Positions 1 to 6,037 of a DNA stretch of 6,750 nt are shown piece by piece. Source of the stretch: Deltaproteobacteria bacterium. GTDB lineage: Bacteria > Desulfobacterota_C > Deferrisomatia > Deferrisomatales > JACRMM01. How positions within the stretch are numbered: the first letter of the stretch is position 1; the number at the start of each line of letters is the position of its first letter. The translations under genes were made by a program, and so were the position numbers. The stretch spans positions 1 through 6,750 of the forward strand of contig JACRCS010000061.1 in NCBI GenBank assembly GCA_016218905.1. Reading direction: 5' to 3'. The notes under the pieces were generated by a model. That model was not told where the DNA came from, searched no databases, and was given only the letters and a program-made list of their open reading frames with translations.

Positions 1-1789
1 AGCTCAGGTCCGACCTTGCGACCTTCGTTAGCAGCGGGAAGACCATCGTCGCCAGGGAGAGCAGTGTAAGGATCACGACGACGACCGAGACGAAGGGAAG
101 CGCCCAACGCCGCGCCGGGTGCATCGTGGCGTCGGTGGAGAACAAGGAGCGCTGGGTGAAGAAGAAGAACGGACGGTCGTCGGTCGTCGGAGTGACGTCG
201 CGCGAGTACCCGGCGAGGACCTCGGTCCGGGTGAGCCCAAAAAGGTCCGGTCGGAGGATCATGTGGAACATCCGGTCCTGCGGAAGCGTGCTCGACGGAG
301 GCCGATCGAGATCGGGACGCCAGATGACCGCACCGTCCGACTCTTCGACCTTGGCTCCGATCGCGCGAACGACATCCGGACCGGGACGTTCCCGAAAGCC
401 GAACACCGTACCGGTCAGCGGGTTCTGCGCTTGACGAACGACGAAGATCTGATTCGCGGGATCCCGGATTCCTTCCTTCTCCATCGCCGAGATCATCGTG
501 CTGGTGACACGTAGCGCCTCGTCGTACGAGAAGTACCGCGACACGACGAGGACTCCGTCCGGATCCAGCTTGCGCAGGTAGGAGCGGAAGGCCTCCTCGG
601 TATAGAGGTGGTTCTCGTTGAACAGGAAGGCCCCCGCCGCGTTGCCGATCCAGGAATCGACCATGCCCAGCTCGATGACCCGGTATGTGGAGGTCGCATG
701 CTCGATGAAGCTGCGGCCTTCTCCCACTCGTGCCGTCACGCGCGGGTGCTTGTAGATGTAGCCGGAGAACTCCGCCAGCGGCCCACGCATGAACTGCACG
801 GTCGCCGGGCTCAGCTCGATGGCGTCGACCTGGGTTGCTCCTTTGAGCAAGGCCGTCCAGATGTCGCGACCGCCACCCGCGCCGATGATGAGAACCCTGC
901 CCCCCGCGGCGACCTCGAGGAACGCCTTCGGTGGAGCCTGCGTGAGCTGGCGGAGACCTTCCTCCCCGCGCTCGAACCCGAACACCGGCGTTGGGGCTGC
1001 GGCATCGTTGTAGATCCAGTAGGCAAGGCCCTTCGTCTCCCTGCTGATACCCGGCCCGAAAGCGGTCGTGCGTGCCACCGGCGTCCACTTCTCGAAAGCG
1101 GGCGGGCGCTCCATGTCCTGGACCTGGGAGCTTTTGGTCGACTTGACGTACCTGATCCGGAGCGTACCCCAGCTGTCGTTGCCCAGGAAGAGCGTCGCGA
1201 AGAAGGTCGCGAGGCTCCCGGAGTAGAGAGCCCGGGATCGGCCGGCGAACAGGGCCGCCGCGATCGCGGCCAGGGCACCGACCAGGAAGACGAGCGCCGG
1301 ACCCGAGTAGAACTGGAGACAGACGACGAGCAGAGCGGCGCCGAGCCCGGAGCCCGCGAGGTCGACGAAGTAGAGCTTCGAGATGCTGGCGTGGAACTTC
1401 GACAGCAGCATCGAGACAGCCAGTCCACCAAAGTAGAACGGAACGGCCAGAATGGTGACGTGGAGGACGAGCAGGGTGAAAAACGTCACCGTCCCGAAGG
1501 CGATGCCAACGAAGGAGGCGCTCAGGTGAAAGCTGACGGCGAGGACGGAAGTGATCGCGAAACCTGCCGCGGAACGGGCGAGACGGCGGTCGAATCCATC
1601 GTCCGCGATCAACGCCGGCCGCAGAAAGACCTGCAATCCGCTGGCGGATATCCCGAGCAGGGCAAGCGAGATCGCCAGGAACCCGAAGTGGTACCAGAGC
1701 GTGGTCGAGAAGAGACGCGTCAGCAGGGTCTCGTAGAACACAATGCTGCATCCGAGAACCGCCAGCGCTGCAAGATACCGAGATCGCAT
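1..1789 (-). CDS. Membrane-embedded spermidine-synthase-like protein (3' end beyond window)
   Basis: The 596 visible residues read without a stop to the left edge. About six or seven hydrophobic segments occupy residues 6-203, including FVDLAGSGLGA (141-151), typical of membrane-fused spermidine synthase homologues. A soluble Rossmann domain follows: glycine loop IIGAGGGRDI (301-310), acidic strand end VDAIELSP (321-328, E325 the expected ribose-binding acid), VDSW (377-380), and LFNENHLYTEEAF (389-401), the usual family pattern. TDDRPFFFF (536-544) is another family hallmark. A further membrane segment starts near 563, so more helices probably lie outside the window. Aminopropyltransferases move an aminopropyl group from decarboxylated S-adenosylmethionine to a polyamine. 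Here the usual DSSDP-like catalytic signature is DSWIG, so polyamine synthase activity is doubtful and the substrate unknown. ATG at 1789 is chosen because GGAGGA (1793-1798) precedes it and the first helix begins at once. It may be co-transcribed with the FlgD-like gene 162 bases upstream. The family call is firm; the function is not. Confidence 0.9.
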   Translation of the reverse strand, partial: MRSRYLAALAVLGCSIVFYETLLTRLFSTTLWYHFGFLAISLALLGISASGLQVFLRPALIADDGFDRRLARSAAGFAITSVLAVSFHLSASFVGIAFGTVTFFTLLVLHVTILAVPFYFGGLAVSMLLSKFHASISKLYFVDLAGSGLGAALLVVCLQFYSGPALVFLVGALAAIAAALFAGRSRALYSGSLATFFATLFLGNDSWGTLRIRYVKSTKSSQVQDMERPPAFEKWTPVARTTAFGPGISRETKGLAYWIYNDAAAPTPVFGFERGEEGLRQLTQAPPKAFLEVAAGGRVLIIGAGGGRDIWTALLKGATQVDAIELSPATVQFMRGPLAEFSGYIYKHPRVTARVGEGRSFIEHATSTYRVIELGMVDSWIGNAAGAFLFNENHLYTEEAFRSYLRKLDPDGVLVVSRYFSYDEALRVTSTMISAMEKEGIRDPANQIFVVRQAQNPLTGTVFGFRERPGPDVVRAIGAKVEESDGAVIWRPDLDRPPSSTLPQDRMFHMILRPDLFGLTRTEVLAGYSRDVTPTTDDRPFFFFTQRSLFSTDATMHPARRWALPFVSVVVVILTLLSLATMVFPLLTKVARSDLS

Positions 1790-1951
1790 CAATCCTCCGC
1801 TCCGGCCGACGCGGATAGTAGCGTGGGGCGGGACAGAGGAGCGAAGGGGCGTGCGGAAGCGCGTTCGCGAGTTCCGTTCCCAAGCCCTTCAGCGGCACGA
1901 CCGTGAGGTGCACGTGCTATCTCCGCGAGCAGGGAGGCCTCGTCCCCCGTT

Positions 1952-3076
1952 TCAGTACTCAACCCTCGCGAGGATTTCGCCCCTTGAACTCTGGCCGAGT
2001 GAGTCCGTCGCCACGACGGCGATCAGGTAACTGCCTGGAGCCACGAGAGAACCGTTTTCGCCGCGGCCGTCCCACGCCACTGTCACCGTGCCGGGAGCAG
2101 CGTCTCCAACCCGGATGGTCCGGAGAACCGAGTGTGACTCCACGTTCGTGAACGTCACGACCGCGGAAACGCGCTCGCCACGATAGGTCCGGAGGGCGAA
2201 GGTCATGTTCTGAGAGCCCAGCCCCGGCCGATACAGGGCCGGCTGGACCCGGACAGTCGTCACCGCTGGCCGCCCGCCATGCACGACGACACCGTTCCTG
2301 GAGAGCTCTTCGTGATGAGAGATCACGAAGATCCCCCTCATGTCGTCCCGATAGGTTCCGGTGTCATCGACCCCGGCCCACTCGTATGTGAACTCCCCGG
2401 CGGGACGGAAACCGTCGAGGAACCTGCAGAAGAACTTCGGCGCCTCACACGTCAGGTGGACGTAGTAGGTCTCTCTCGAGAAGACCAGCACGATTTCGCC
2501 CGGCCTGTCGAAGCTGTGAGTGAACTTCAGCGGCACGCTGTCGAAGGGATCCCACTTAGGGTACTCCGGGTGCGACTTCACTTCGGCGTCGCCGTCCTTC
2601 TCCGCACTCCAGTCGATCGTCCGCGCGTGCTCGCCATCCTCGAAGGTGGCTACCCAGCGGTACTGGCCATCCCGGAGGCGCTTTCCGTCGTCGCCCGCTC
2701 CATCCCAGGAATCCCGGTACGTTCCCGGCGAACGCTGAGCGTCGACCAGCGTCCGGGCAATCCGGCCGTCGGCGTCCTTCAGCACCAGGGTCTCTCGCGC
2801 CGGAAGCGGCAGGATCGAGGTCAGAACAAGGGACTGCTCCGACCCGACGTCGAGCTGCCGGCCACTCGCCGAAACGCTGGCGTCGGCCAACGAGACCCCG
2901 GACGACACGACATCCGGGCTGCCCGAACGCGCCGTGAAGGGGCTGACCGCGAGGAACAGACCGGCGCCGAAAGCCGCGATCCTCTTCCAGTTTCCCTGCG
3001 GGCTGAAGCGCCGGCACCATGCCAATCTGTAGTTCCCGCCGTTCACCACGGGACGTGAGATCGAACCCCTGTTCAA
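1952..3076 (-). CDS. Secreted FlgD/Ig-like three-repeat protein
   Basis: A 374-residue protein starting at TTG. A basic N-terminus and a hydrophobic stretch (about 33-48, IAAFGAGLFLAVSPF) suggest a signal peptide with a long n-region. The rest is beta-rich with three repeats of the FlgD-type Ig-like fold, each built around a WDG/DD-G-turn ending in a G-x-Y/F strand: WDGAGDDGKRLRDGQY (124-139), a degenerate WAGVDDTGTYRDDMRGIF (233-250), and WDGRGENGSLVAPGSY (335-350). RTL (108-110) and RTI (319-321) precede two of them, as usual in this fold. C210 and C217 could form a disulfide. In FlgD this fold belongs to a hook-cap scaffold, but many secreted proteins of uncultured bacteria use it as a structural or surface module; nothing else flagellar is here. 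Its central region resembles that of the plus-strand protein starting at 4883, suggesting a paralogue. TTG at 3076 is supported by GGAGAGGA six bases upstream; TTG at 3025 would give a shorter n-region but has a poorer ribosome site. Partner and exact role are unknown. Confidence 0.87.
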   Translation of the reverse strand: MNRGSISRPVVNGGNYRLAWCRRFSPQGNWKRIAAFGAGLFLAVSPFTARSGSPDVVSSGVSLADASVSASGRQLDVGSEQSLVLTSILPLPARETLVLKDADGRIARTLVDAQRSPGTYRDSWDGAGDDGKRLRDGQYRWVATFEDGEHARTIDWSAEKDGDAEVKSHPEYPKWDPFDSVPLKFTHSFDRPGEIVLVFSRETYYVHLTCEAPKFFCRFLDGFRPAGEFTYEWAGVDDTGTYRDDMRGIFVISHHEELSRNGVVVHGGRPAVTTVRVQPALYRPGLGSQNMTFALRTYRGERVSAVVTFTNVESHSVLRTIRVGDAAPGTVTVAWDGRGENGSLVAPGSYLIAVVATDSLGQSSRGEILARVEY

Positions 3077-3082
3077 TTGAGA

Positions 3083-3090
3083 TCCTCTCC
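3083..3090 (-). promoter_or_regulatory. Shine-Dalgarno site deciding a TTG start
   Basis: On the minus strand this reads GGAGAGGA, six bases before the TTG at 3076. No ATG lies in frame between it and the signal-peptide-like segment, so this site is the main argument for the TTG start of the FlgD-like gene. Confidence 0.6.
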
Positions 3091-3174
3091 GCGCTGATCA
3101 AAGACACTCCGCCTGGGCGTCTTCATGTATAGAATACCGATCCTACTCCGCCACTTTTCAATCTCCGCAAAGGC

Positions 3175-3180
3175 GAGGAA
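3175..3180 (+). promoter_or_regulatory. Shine-Dalgarno site choosing ATG 3186 over GTG 3183
   Basis: GAGGAA lies five bases before the ATG at 3186 but only two before the adjacent in-frame GTG at 3183. The spacing favours the ATG as the start of the propeller gene. Confidence 0.55.
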
Positions 3181-3185
3181 TCGTG

Positions 3186-4742
3186 ATGACATCACAACGA
3201 GGGCTGCCGTGGATACTCCTGGCGACAGCTGTCCTCGCGGTTGCGTCTTCGCCGACGATCGGATCCCCTGGTCCTGCCTCCATCACCGTGACCGCCCCCC
3301 GGGACGGAGCAATCTTTCCCCTCGATTTCGCCCCACCGGCCTTCCGCTGGGAGGACGCCGAGGGCGCTTCTCGCTGGCGCGTCACGATCGAGATCCAAGG
3401 TGAAGCTCAGAGAGTCATCCAGGTCTGTGAGAAGAGGGAGTGGCGACCGGCGGCGGAGGCGTGGCAGCGAATCAAGGCAGCCTCCATCGGCCGAACGGCG
3501 CGCTTTCTCGTTCGAAGGATCGATCCCGCCGCCGCGGATTCCTCCGAGCCGGAAGCGTCGGTCTCCTTCCAGACCGCGCCTGATCCCGTCGGAGCTCCAA
3601 TTCTCTTTCGGGAGGTCCCGCTCCCCGTAGCCTTCGCAATGGACCACAAGTCGCAGATCCGCTGGAAGCTCGGCGACGTCTCCTCGGCCGATCCGCCCAG
3701 AACGGTCCTCACGGGAATGCAGACCTGCGCGAATTGCCATTCCTCCTCGGCCGACGGCCGAACCCTCGCCATGGACATCGATTTCGGCTCCGACAAGGGA
3801 ACCTATGCCGTCGTTCCCGTGGCTCCGACCGTCCAGATCGGCCGTTCCGATCTGGTGACCTGGAACGACTTCCGGCCCTACGACGGAGAGCGCACGCTCG
3901 GCTTTCTCTCGACGATCTCGCCCGACGGTCGCTACCTGGTCAGTACGGTCAAGGAGACTCTCTTCCTGAAGTTTCTGCCCGATCCGTACTGTTCCCAGCT
4001 CTTCTTCCCTACCCGGGGAATCCTCGTCTCCTACGAACGTTCCAGCAAGAGCTTCCACTCGCTCTCCGGAGCCGACTCTCCCGACTTCGTGCAGACGAAT
4101 CCGGCCTTCAGCCCCGATGGCCGATGGCTCCTCTTCGCCCGTGCCCGCGTCCCCGAGATCCCGCGAAACGGAAGCGCCATCGACCCGGACGTAATTTCGG
4201 CCACGGCTCCCGACTTCATTGACGGTAGCCGGAAGATCTGCTTCGACCTCTACCGGATGCCCTTCAACCGCGGGCTGGGAGGCGCGCCGGAGCGGATTCC
4301 GGGAGCGTCCGCCAACGGCCAGAGCAACTTCTTCGCCCGCTACTCCCCGGATGGCCGCTGGATCGTCTTCTGCCAGGCATCCAGCATGATGCTCAATCGA
4401 CCCGACAGCTCTCTCTACATCATCCCGGCGGAAGGGGGAGCTCCCCGACGTCTTCGATGCAATGCCCCGGGCCGCATGAACTCGTGGCACAGCTTCTCGC
4501 CGAATGGCCGATGGCTCGTCTACGCCTCGAAAGCGACCGGCCCCTTCACGCAGCTCTGGCTGGCTCATATCGACGCGACGGGCCAGGACTCGATTCCGGT
4601 TCAGCTCGAAGGCTGGGTCGAGTCCGAACGGGCTGCGAATATTCCGGAGTTCGTCAACCTCTCACCGGGCGCCATGCGCGAGATCATCGTGGCCACCGGC
4701 ATACGCGACTCGAAACCGTCGCTTCCTCGGCGGCCGAACTGA
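3186..4742 (+). CDS. Secreted Ig-like/TolB-type beta-propeller protein with CxxCH haem motif
   Basis: A 518-residue protein. Residues 8-21 are hydrophobic after a basic N-terminus, consistent with a signal peptide. Residues 32-130 form a beta-rich Ig/Fn3-like region (TAPRDGAIFPLDFAPPAFRW, 36-55). A linker (DPVGAPILFREVPLP, 133-147) leads to TCANCHSSSADGRTLAMD (180-197), with one c-type haem motif, C181-A-N-C184-H185. PD40/WD40-like blades follow: SPDGRYLVST (245-254), SPDGRWLLFAR (309-319), SPDGRWIVFCQ (387-397), SPNGRWLVYAS (438-448); SADGRTLAMD may be another. From memory, similar proteins with this order (FPxxFAPPxFRW, REVxLP, CxNCHSxSADG, propeller) are frequent in Planctomycetes and relatives, where they are poorly characterised. 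Haem attachment would place it outside the cytoplasmic membrane. No distal haem ligand can be assigned. A start at GTG 3183 would add one residue. It probably opens the plus-strand cluster. Redox, sensing or scaffold roles are all open. Confidence 0.88.
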   Translation: MTSQRGLPWILLATAVLAVASSPTIGSPGPASITVTAPRDGAIFPLDFAPPAFRWEDAEGASRWRVTIEIQGEAQRVIQVCEKREWRPAAEAWQRIKAASIGRTARFLVRRIDPAAADSSEPEASVSFQTAPDPVGAPILFREVPLPVAFAMDHKSQIRWKLGDVSSADPPRTVLTGMQTCANCHSSSADGRTLAMDIDFGSDKGTYAVVPVAPTVQIGRSDLVTWNDFRPYDGERTLGFLSTISPDGRYLVSTVKETLFLKFLPDPYCSQLFFPTRGILVSYERSSKSFHSLSGADSPDFVQTNPAFSPDGRWLLFARARVPEIPRNGSAIDPDVISATAPDFIDGSRKICFDLYRMPFNRGLGGAPERIPGASANGQSNFFARYSPDGRWIVFCQASSMMLNRPDSSLYIIPAEGGAPRRLRCNAPGRMNSWHSFSPNGRWLVYASKATGPFTQLWLAHIDATGQDSIPVQLEGWVESERAANIPEFVNLSPGAMREIIVATGIRDSKPSLPRRPN

Positions 4743-4754
4743 AGCCCGAAAGAC

Positions 4755-4789
4755 GTCGTCCGCCCGAAGTGGAACCGGGGACGGACGAC
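4755..4789 (+). other. Intercistronic RNA hairpin
   Basis: GTCGTCCG (4755-4762) and CGGACGAC (4782-4789) are perfectly complementary arms. CCC (4763-4765) can pair with GGG (4778-4780) around one bulged A, giving an 11-bp G+C-rich stem with a 12-base loop. It begins 12 bases after the stop codon of the propeller gene. No U-run follows on the plus strand, so it is not a standard intrinsic terminator. It could protect the upstream mRNA 3' end, attenuate transcription, or hide the weak ribosome site of the alternative ATG at 4796. Confidence 0.5.
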
Positions 4790-4801
4790 TTGCGCATGCC
4801 T

Positions 4802-4819
4802 GATCGACACGATCGACAC
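4802..4819 (+). repeat. Perfect 9-bp tandem repeat
   Basis: GATCGACAC occurs twice back to back in the gap between the propeller gene and the second FlgD-like gene. Each copy contains the palindromic core GATC/ATCGA-like bases. It could be a small duplication or part of a regulator site; two copies alone do not decide. Confidence 0.5.
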
Positions 4820-4870
4820 CACCACGCAGTACAGGCTCGAACGCAGACAGACGAAATCACCCCTGGAAAG

Positions 4871-4878
4871 AAGGAGGT
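4871..4878 (+). promoter_or_regulatory. Near-perfect Shine-Dalgarno site for TTG 4883
   Basis: AAGGAGGT matches the anti-Shine-Dalgarno complement almost completely, with its GGAGG core five bases before the TTG at 4883. It outweighs the in-frame ATG at 4796, whose upstream bases are weak and partly inside the hairpin at 4755-4789. Confidence 0.75.
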
Positions 4879-4882
4879 CCTC

Positions 4883-6037
4883 TTGGGACTTCGGAAACTC
4901 CGCCCTCTCGCCCTGTCCCTTCTCCTGACCGCGCCCGCAGGCGCCGTTGAGGGAGCAGGCCGCCCGGTCAACCACATTACGCAGGTCAAGGTGACTCCCG
5001 CCTCCTTCCTCCCGAGCCTCGGCGAGAAGATCCAGATCACCGCGGCCCTGACTACGGGCGGCCGTCTGAGAGCCGAGGTCCTGGATCGCGACGGCTTCGT
5101 GGTCCGAACGCTTGCCTCCGACAAGACGGTCGCCAAGGGTCCTGTCGCGCTCACCTGGGATGGGCGCGACGACTCGGGAAACGTCGTTCCGGACGAGGCG
5201 TATTCGTTCCGCCTCGACCTGAAGACCGGGAAGACCAGGAGCCTCTACTTCCCGGCAAACCAGAACGTCGACATGTACGAGGTGCCCCCGGCCTACTACA
5301 GCCGCGCGGACGCGGCCCTGGTCTACGAGCTTCCGAAGGCGTCTCGCGTTCATCTCCAGGCGGGCCAGGCGGCTCTCGATCCCGCCACCGGCAAGACCGT
5401 CGGTCCCGTCCTGAAGACGATCGTCAATCGCGGGCCCCGGCCGGCTGGCAGGGTCCTGGACCATTGGAACGGCCGGGACGAAACGGGGACGGTTCTCGTT
5501 TCCGAGCTCCCGCACTTCGTCGTCAGCATCGCCTGCTGGCCCCTGCCCGAGAACTCGGTCATCGCGACGGGGAATCGCGACGTTCGCTTCCTCGACCACG
5601 CGATCTCCCGCAAGGGGACGTCGCGCATCACGACCCGCCCTGGACACGGGCACCACCACGAGGGCCTGACGACCGTAGAGGATTACAGCCCGGCCGCCAC
5701 GGTCCTCGTCCGGAACGGCACCCGAACGGGCGAGAACGGATGCTGGCAAGTGGCTGGCTCATCCGCGTCCCTGGCCGTCGGCGTCACGGGGCCTACTGCG
5801 CAGGTCTTCCGGAGGCAACCCGCCCACGTCCTCGTGTACGAAGGGGTCCGGAGGATCGGTCAGTATCCAGGCCATCCCGCTGGCGTCGACGCCGTGATCG
5901 ACCTGGGAGGCCCATTGACCGCGCGCAGAACGTTCGCTGTCAACTGGGCGAGCGACCTCGGTCCCACCGCGCCAGGAGTCTTCTGTCTGGAACCGCGCGT
6001 GATTGCGGCCGTGAGTGAAGAGAGGGGCCAGTCGTGA
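4883..6037 (+). CDS. Secreted FlgD/Ig-like protein with histidine-rich segment
   Basis: A 384-residue protein from a TTG start. MGLRKLRPLALSLLLTAPAG (1-20) is a textbook signal peptide: basic start, hydrophobic core, small residues near the likely cut site. Two FlgD-type Ig-like units follow. The first (about 36-115) has VVRTLA (73-78) and WDGRDDSGNVVPDEAY (92-107). The second (about 141-218) has HWNGRDETGTVLVSELPHF (194-212). The region after it, with LPENSVIATGN (221-231), aligns by eye with the same place in the minus-strand FlgD-like protein (NGVVVHGG, 261-268), supporting paralogy. A histidine-rich run HGHHHE (255-260) could bind a metal, but I know of no family with this motif. The C-terminal 110 residues are not recognised. 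The last four bases, GTGA, also contain the start of the beta-helix gene, so the two are probably translationally coupled. An upstream in-frame ATG at 4796 would give 413 residues but would push the signal peptide 29 residues inward. Probable role: exported structural or binding module. Confidence 0.85.
   Translation: MGLRKLRPLALSLLLTAPAGAVEGAGRPVNHITQVKVTPASFLPSLGEKIQITAALTTGGRLRAEVLDRDGFVVRTLASDKTVAKGPVALTWDGRDDSGNVVPDEAYSFRLDLKTGKTRSLYFPANQNVDMYEVPPAYYSRADAALVYELPKASRVHLQAGQAALDPATGKTVGPVLKTIVNRGPRPAGRVLDHWNGRDETGTVLVSELPHFVVSIACWPLPENSVIATGNRDVRFLDHAISRKGTSRITTRPGHGHHHEGLTTVEDYSPAATVLVRNGTRTGENGCWQVAGSSASLAVGVTGPTAQVFRRQPAHVLVYEGVRRIGQYPGHPAGVDAVIDLGGPLTARRTFAVNWASDLGPTAPGVFCLEPRVIAAVSEERGQS

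Larger units (their letters stand above)
3077..3185. promoter_or_regulatory. Divergent intergenic promoter region
   Basis: This 109-base gap lies between the outward-facing FlgD-like gene (minus) and propeller gene (plus), and must hold the minus-strand promoter and probably the plus-strand one. It has AT-richer patches than its surroundings. On the minus strand a sigma-70-like pair is visible: TTGAAA (3161-3156) and TATTCT (3136-3131), but the spacer is 19 bases, longer than ideal. The plus strand has a -10-like TATAGA/TAGAAT around 3128-3135 with no recognisable -35 box. The two -10-like elements overlap, which would place both promoters on the same bases. The region is sound by position; the individual boxes are tentative. 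Confidence 0.4.

Noticed and set aside
1815..1820. TACTAT as a -10 box for the spermidine-synthase-like gene
   Set aside because: Only four of six bases match and there is no -35-like sequence at a usable distance; such a hexamer is expected by chance.
1854..1876. Hairpin in the gap between the two minus-strand genes as a terminator
   Set aside because: CGGAA/TTCCG and CGC/GCG arms can pair around an internal loop, but no U-run follows on the minus strand and the stem is interrupted, so it is not called a terminator.
608..1906. 432-codon plus-strand ORF
   Set aside because: It lies antisense to the spermidine-synthase-like gene. Its product is a low-complexity Arg/Glu/Gly-rich string with no domain, as expected from the shadow of a G+C-rich gene.
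1952..3076. Flagellar hook-cap protein FlgD
   Set aside because: The fold is FlgD-type Ig-like, but there is a signal peptide, three repeats and no flagellar neighbour, so a true FlgD call is unsupported.
2556..3107. 183-codon minus-strand ORF in another frame over the FlgD-like gene
   Set aside because: Its start is GTG and its sequence is Arg/Gly-rich noise, while the overlapping frame carries clear FlgD-like repeats. I considered a frameshift, but the FlgD frame is continuous from signal peptide to stop.
3192..4568. 458-codon minus-strand ORF
   Set aside because: It is antisense to the propeller gene, whose frame has repeated SPDGRW blades and a signal peptide. The antisense product has no recognisable motif.
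4457..4882. Upstream extension of the second FlgD-like reading frame
   Set aside because: Most of it overlaps the end of the propeller gene in another frame and has no protein-like pattern; the signal peptide begins at 4883.
4601..5749. 382-codon minus-strand ORF
   Set aside because: It is antisense to the second FlgD-like gene and straddles the gap; no domain or membrane pattern and no good start site.
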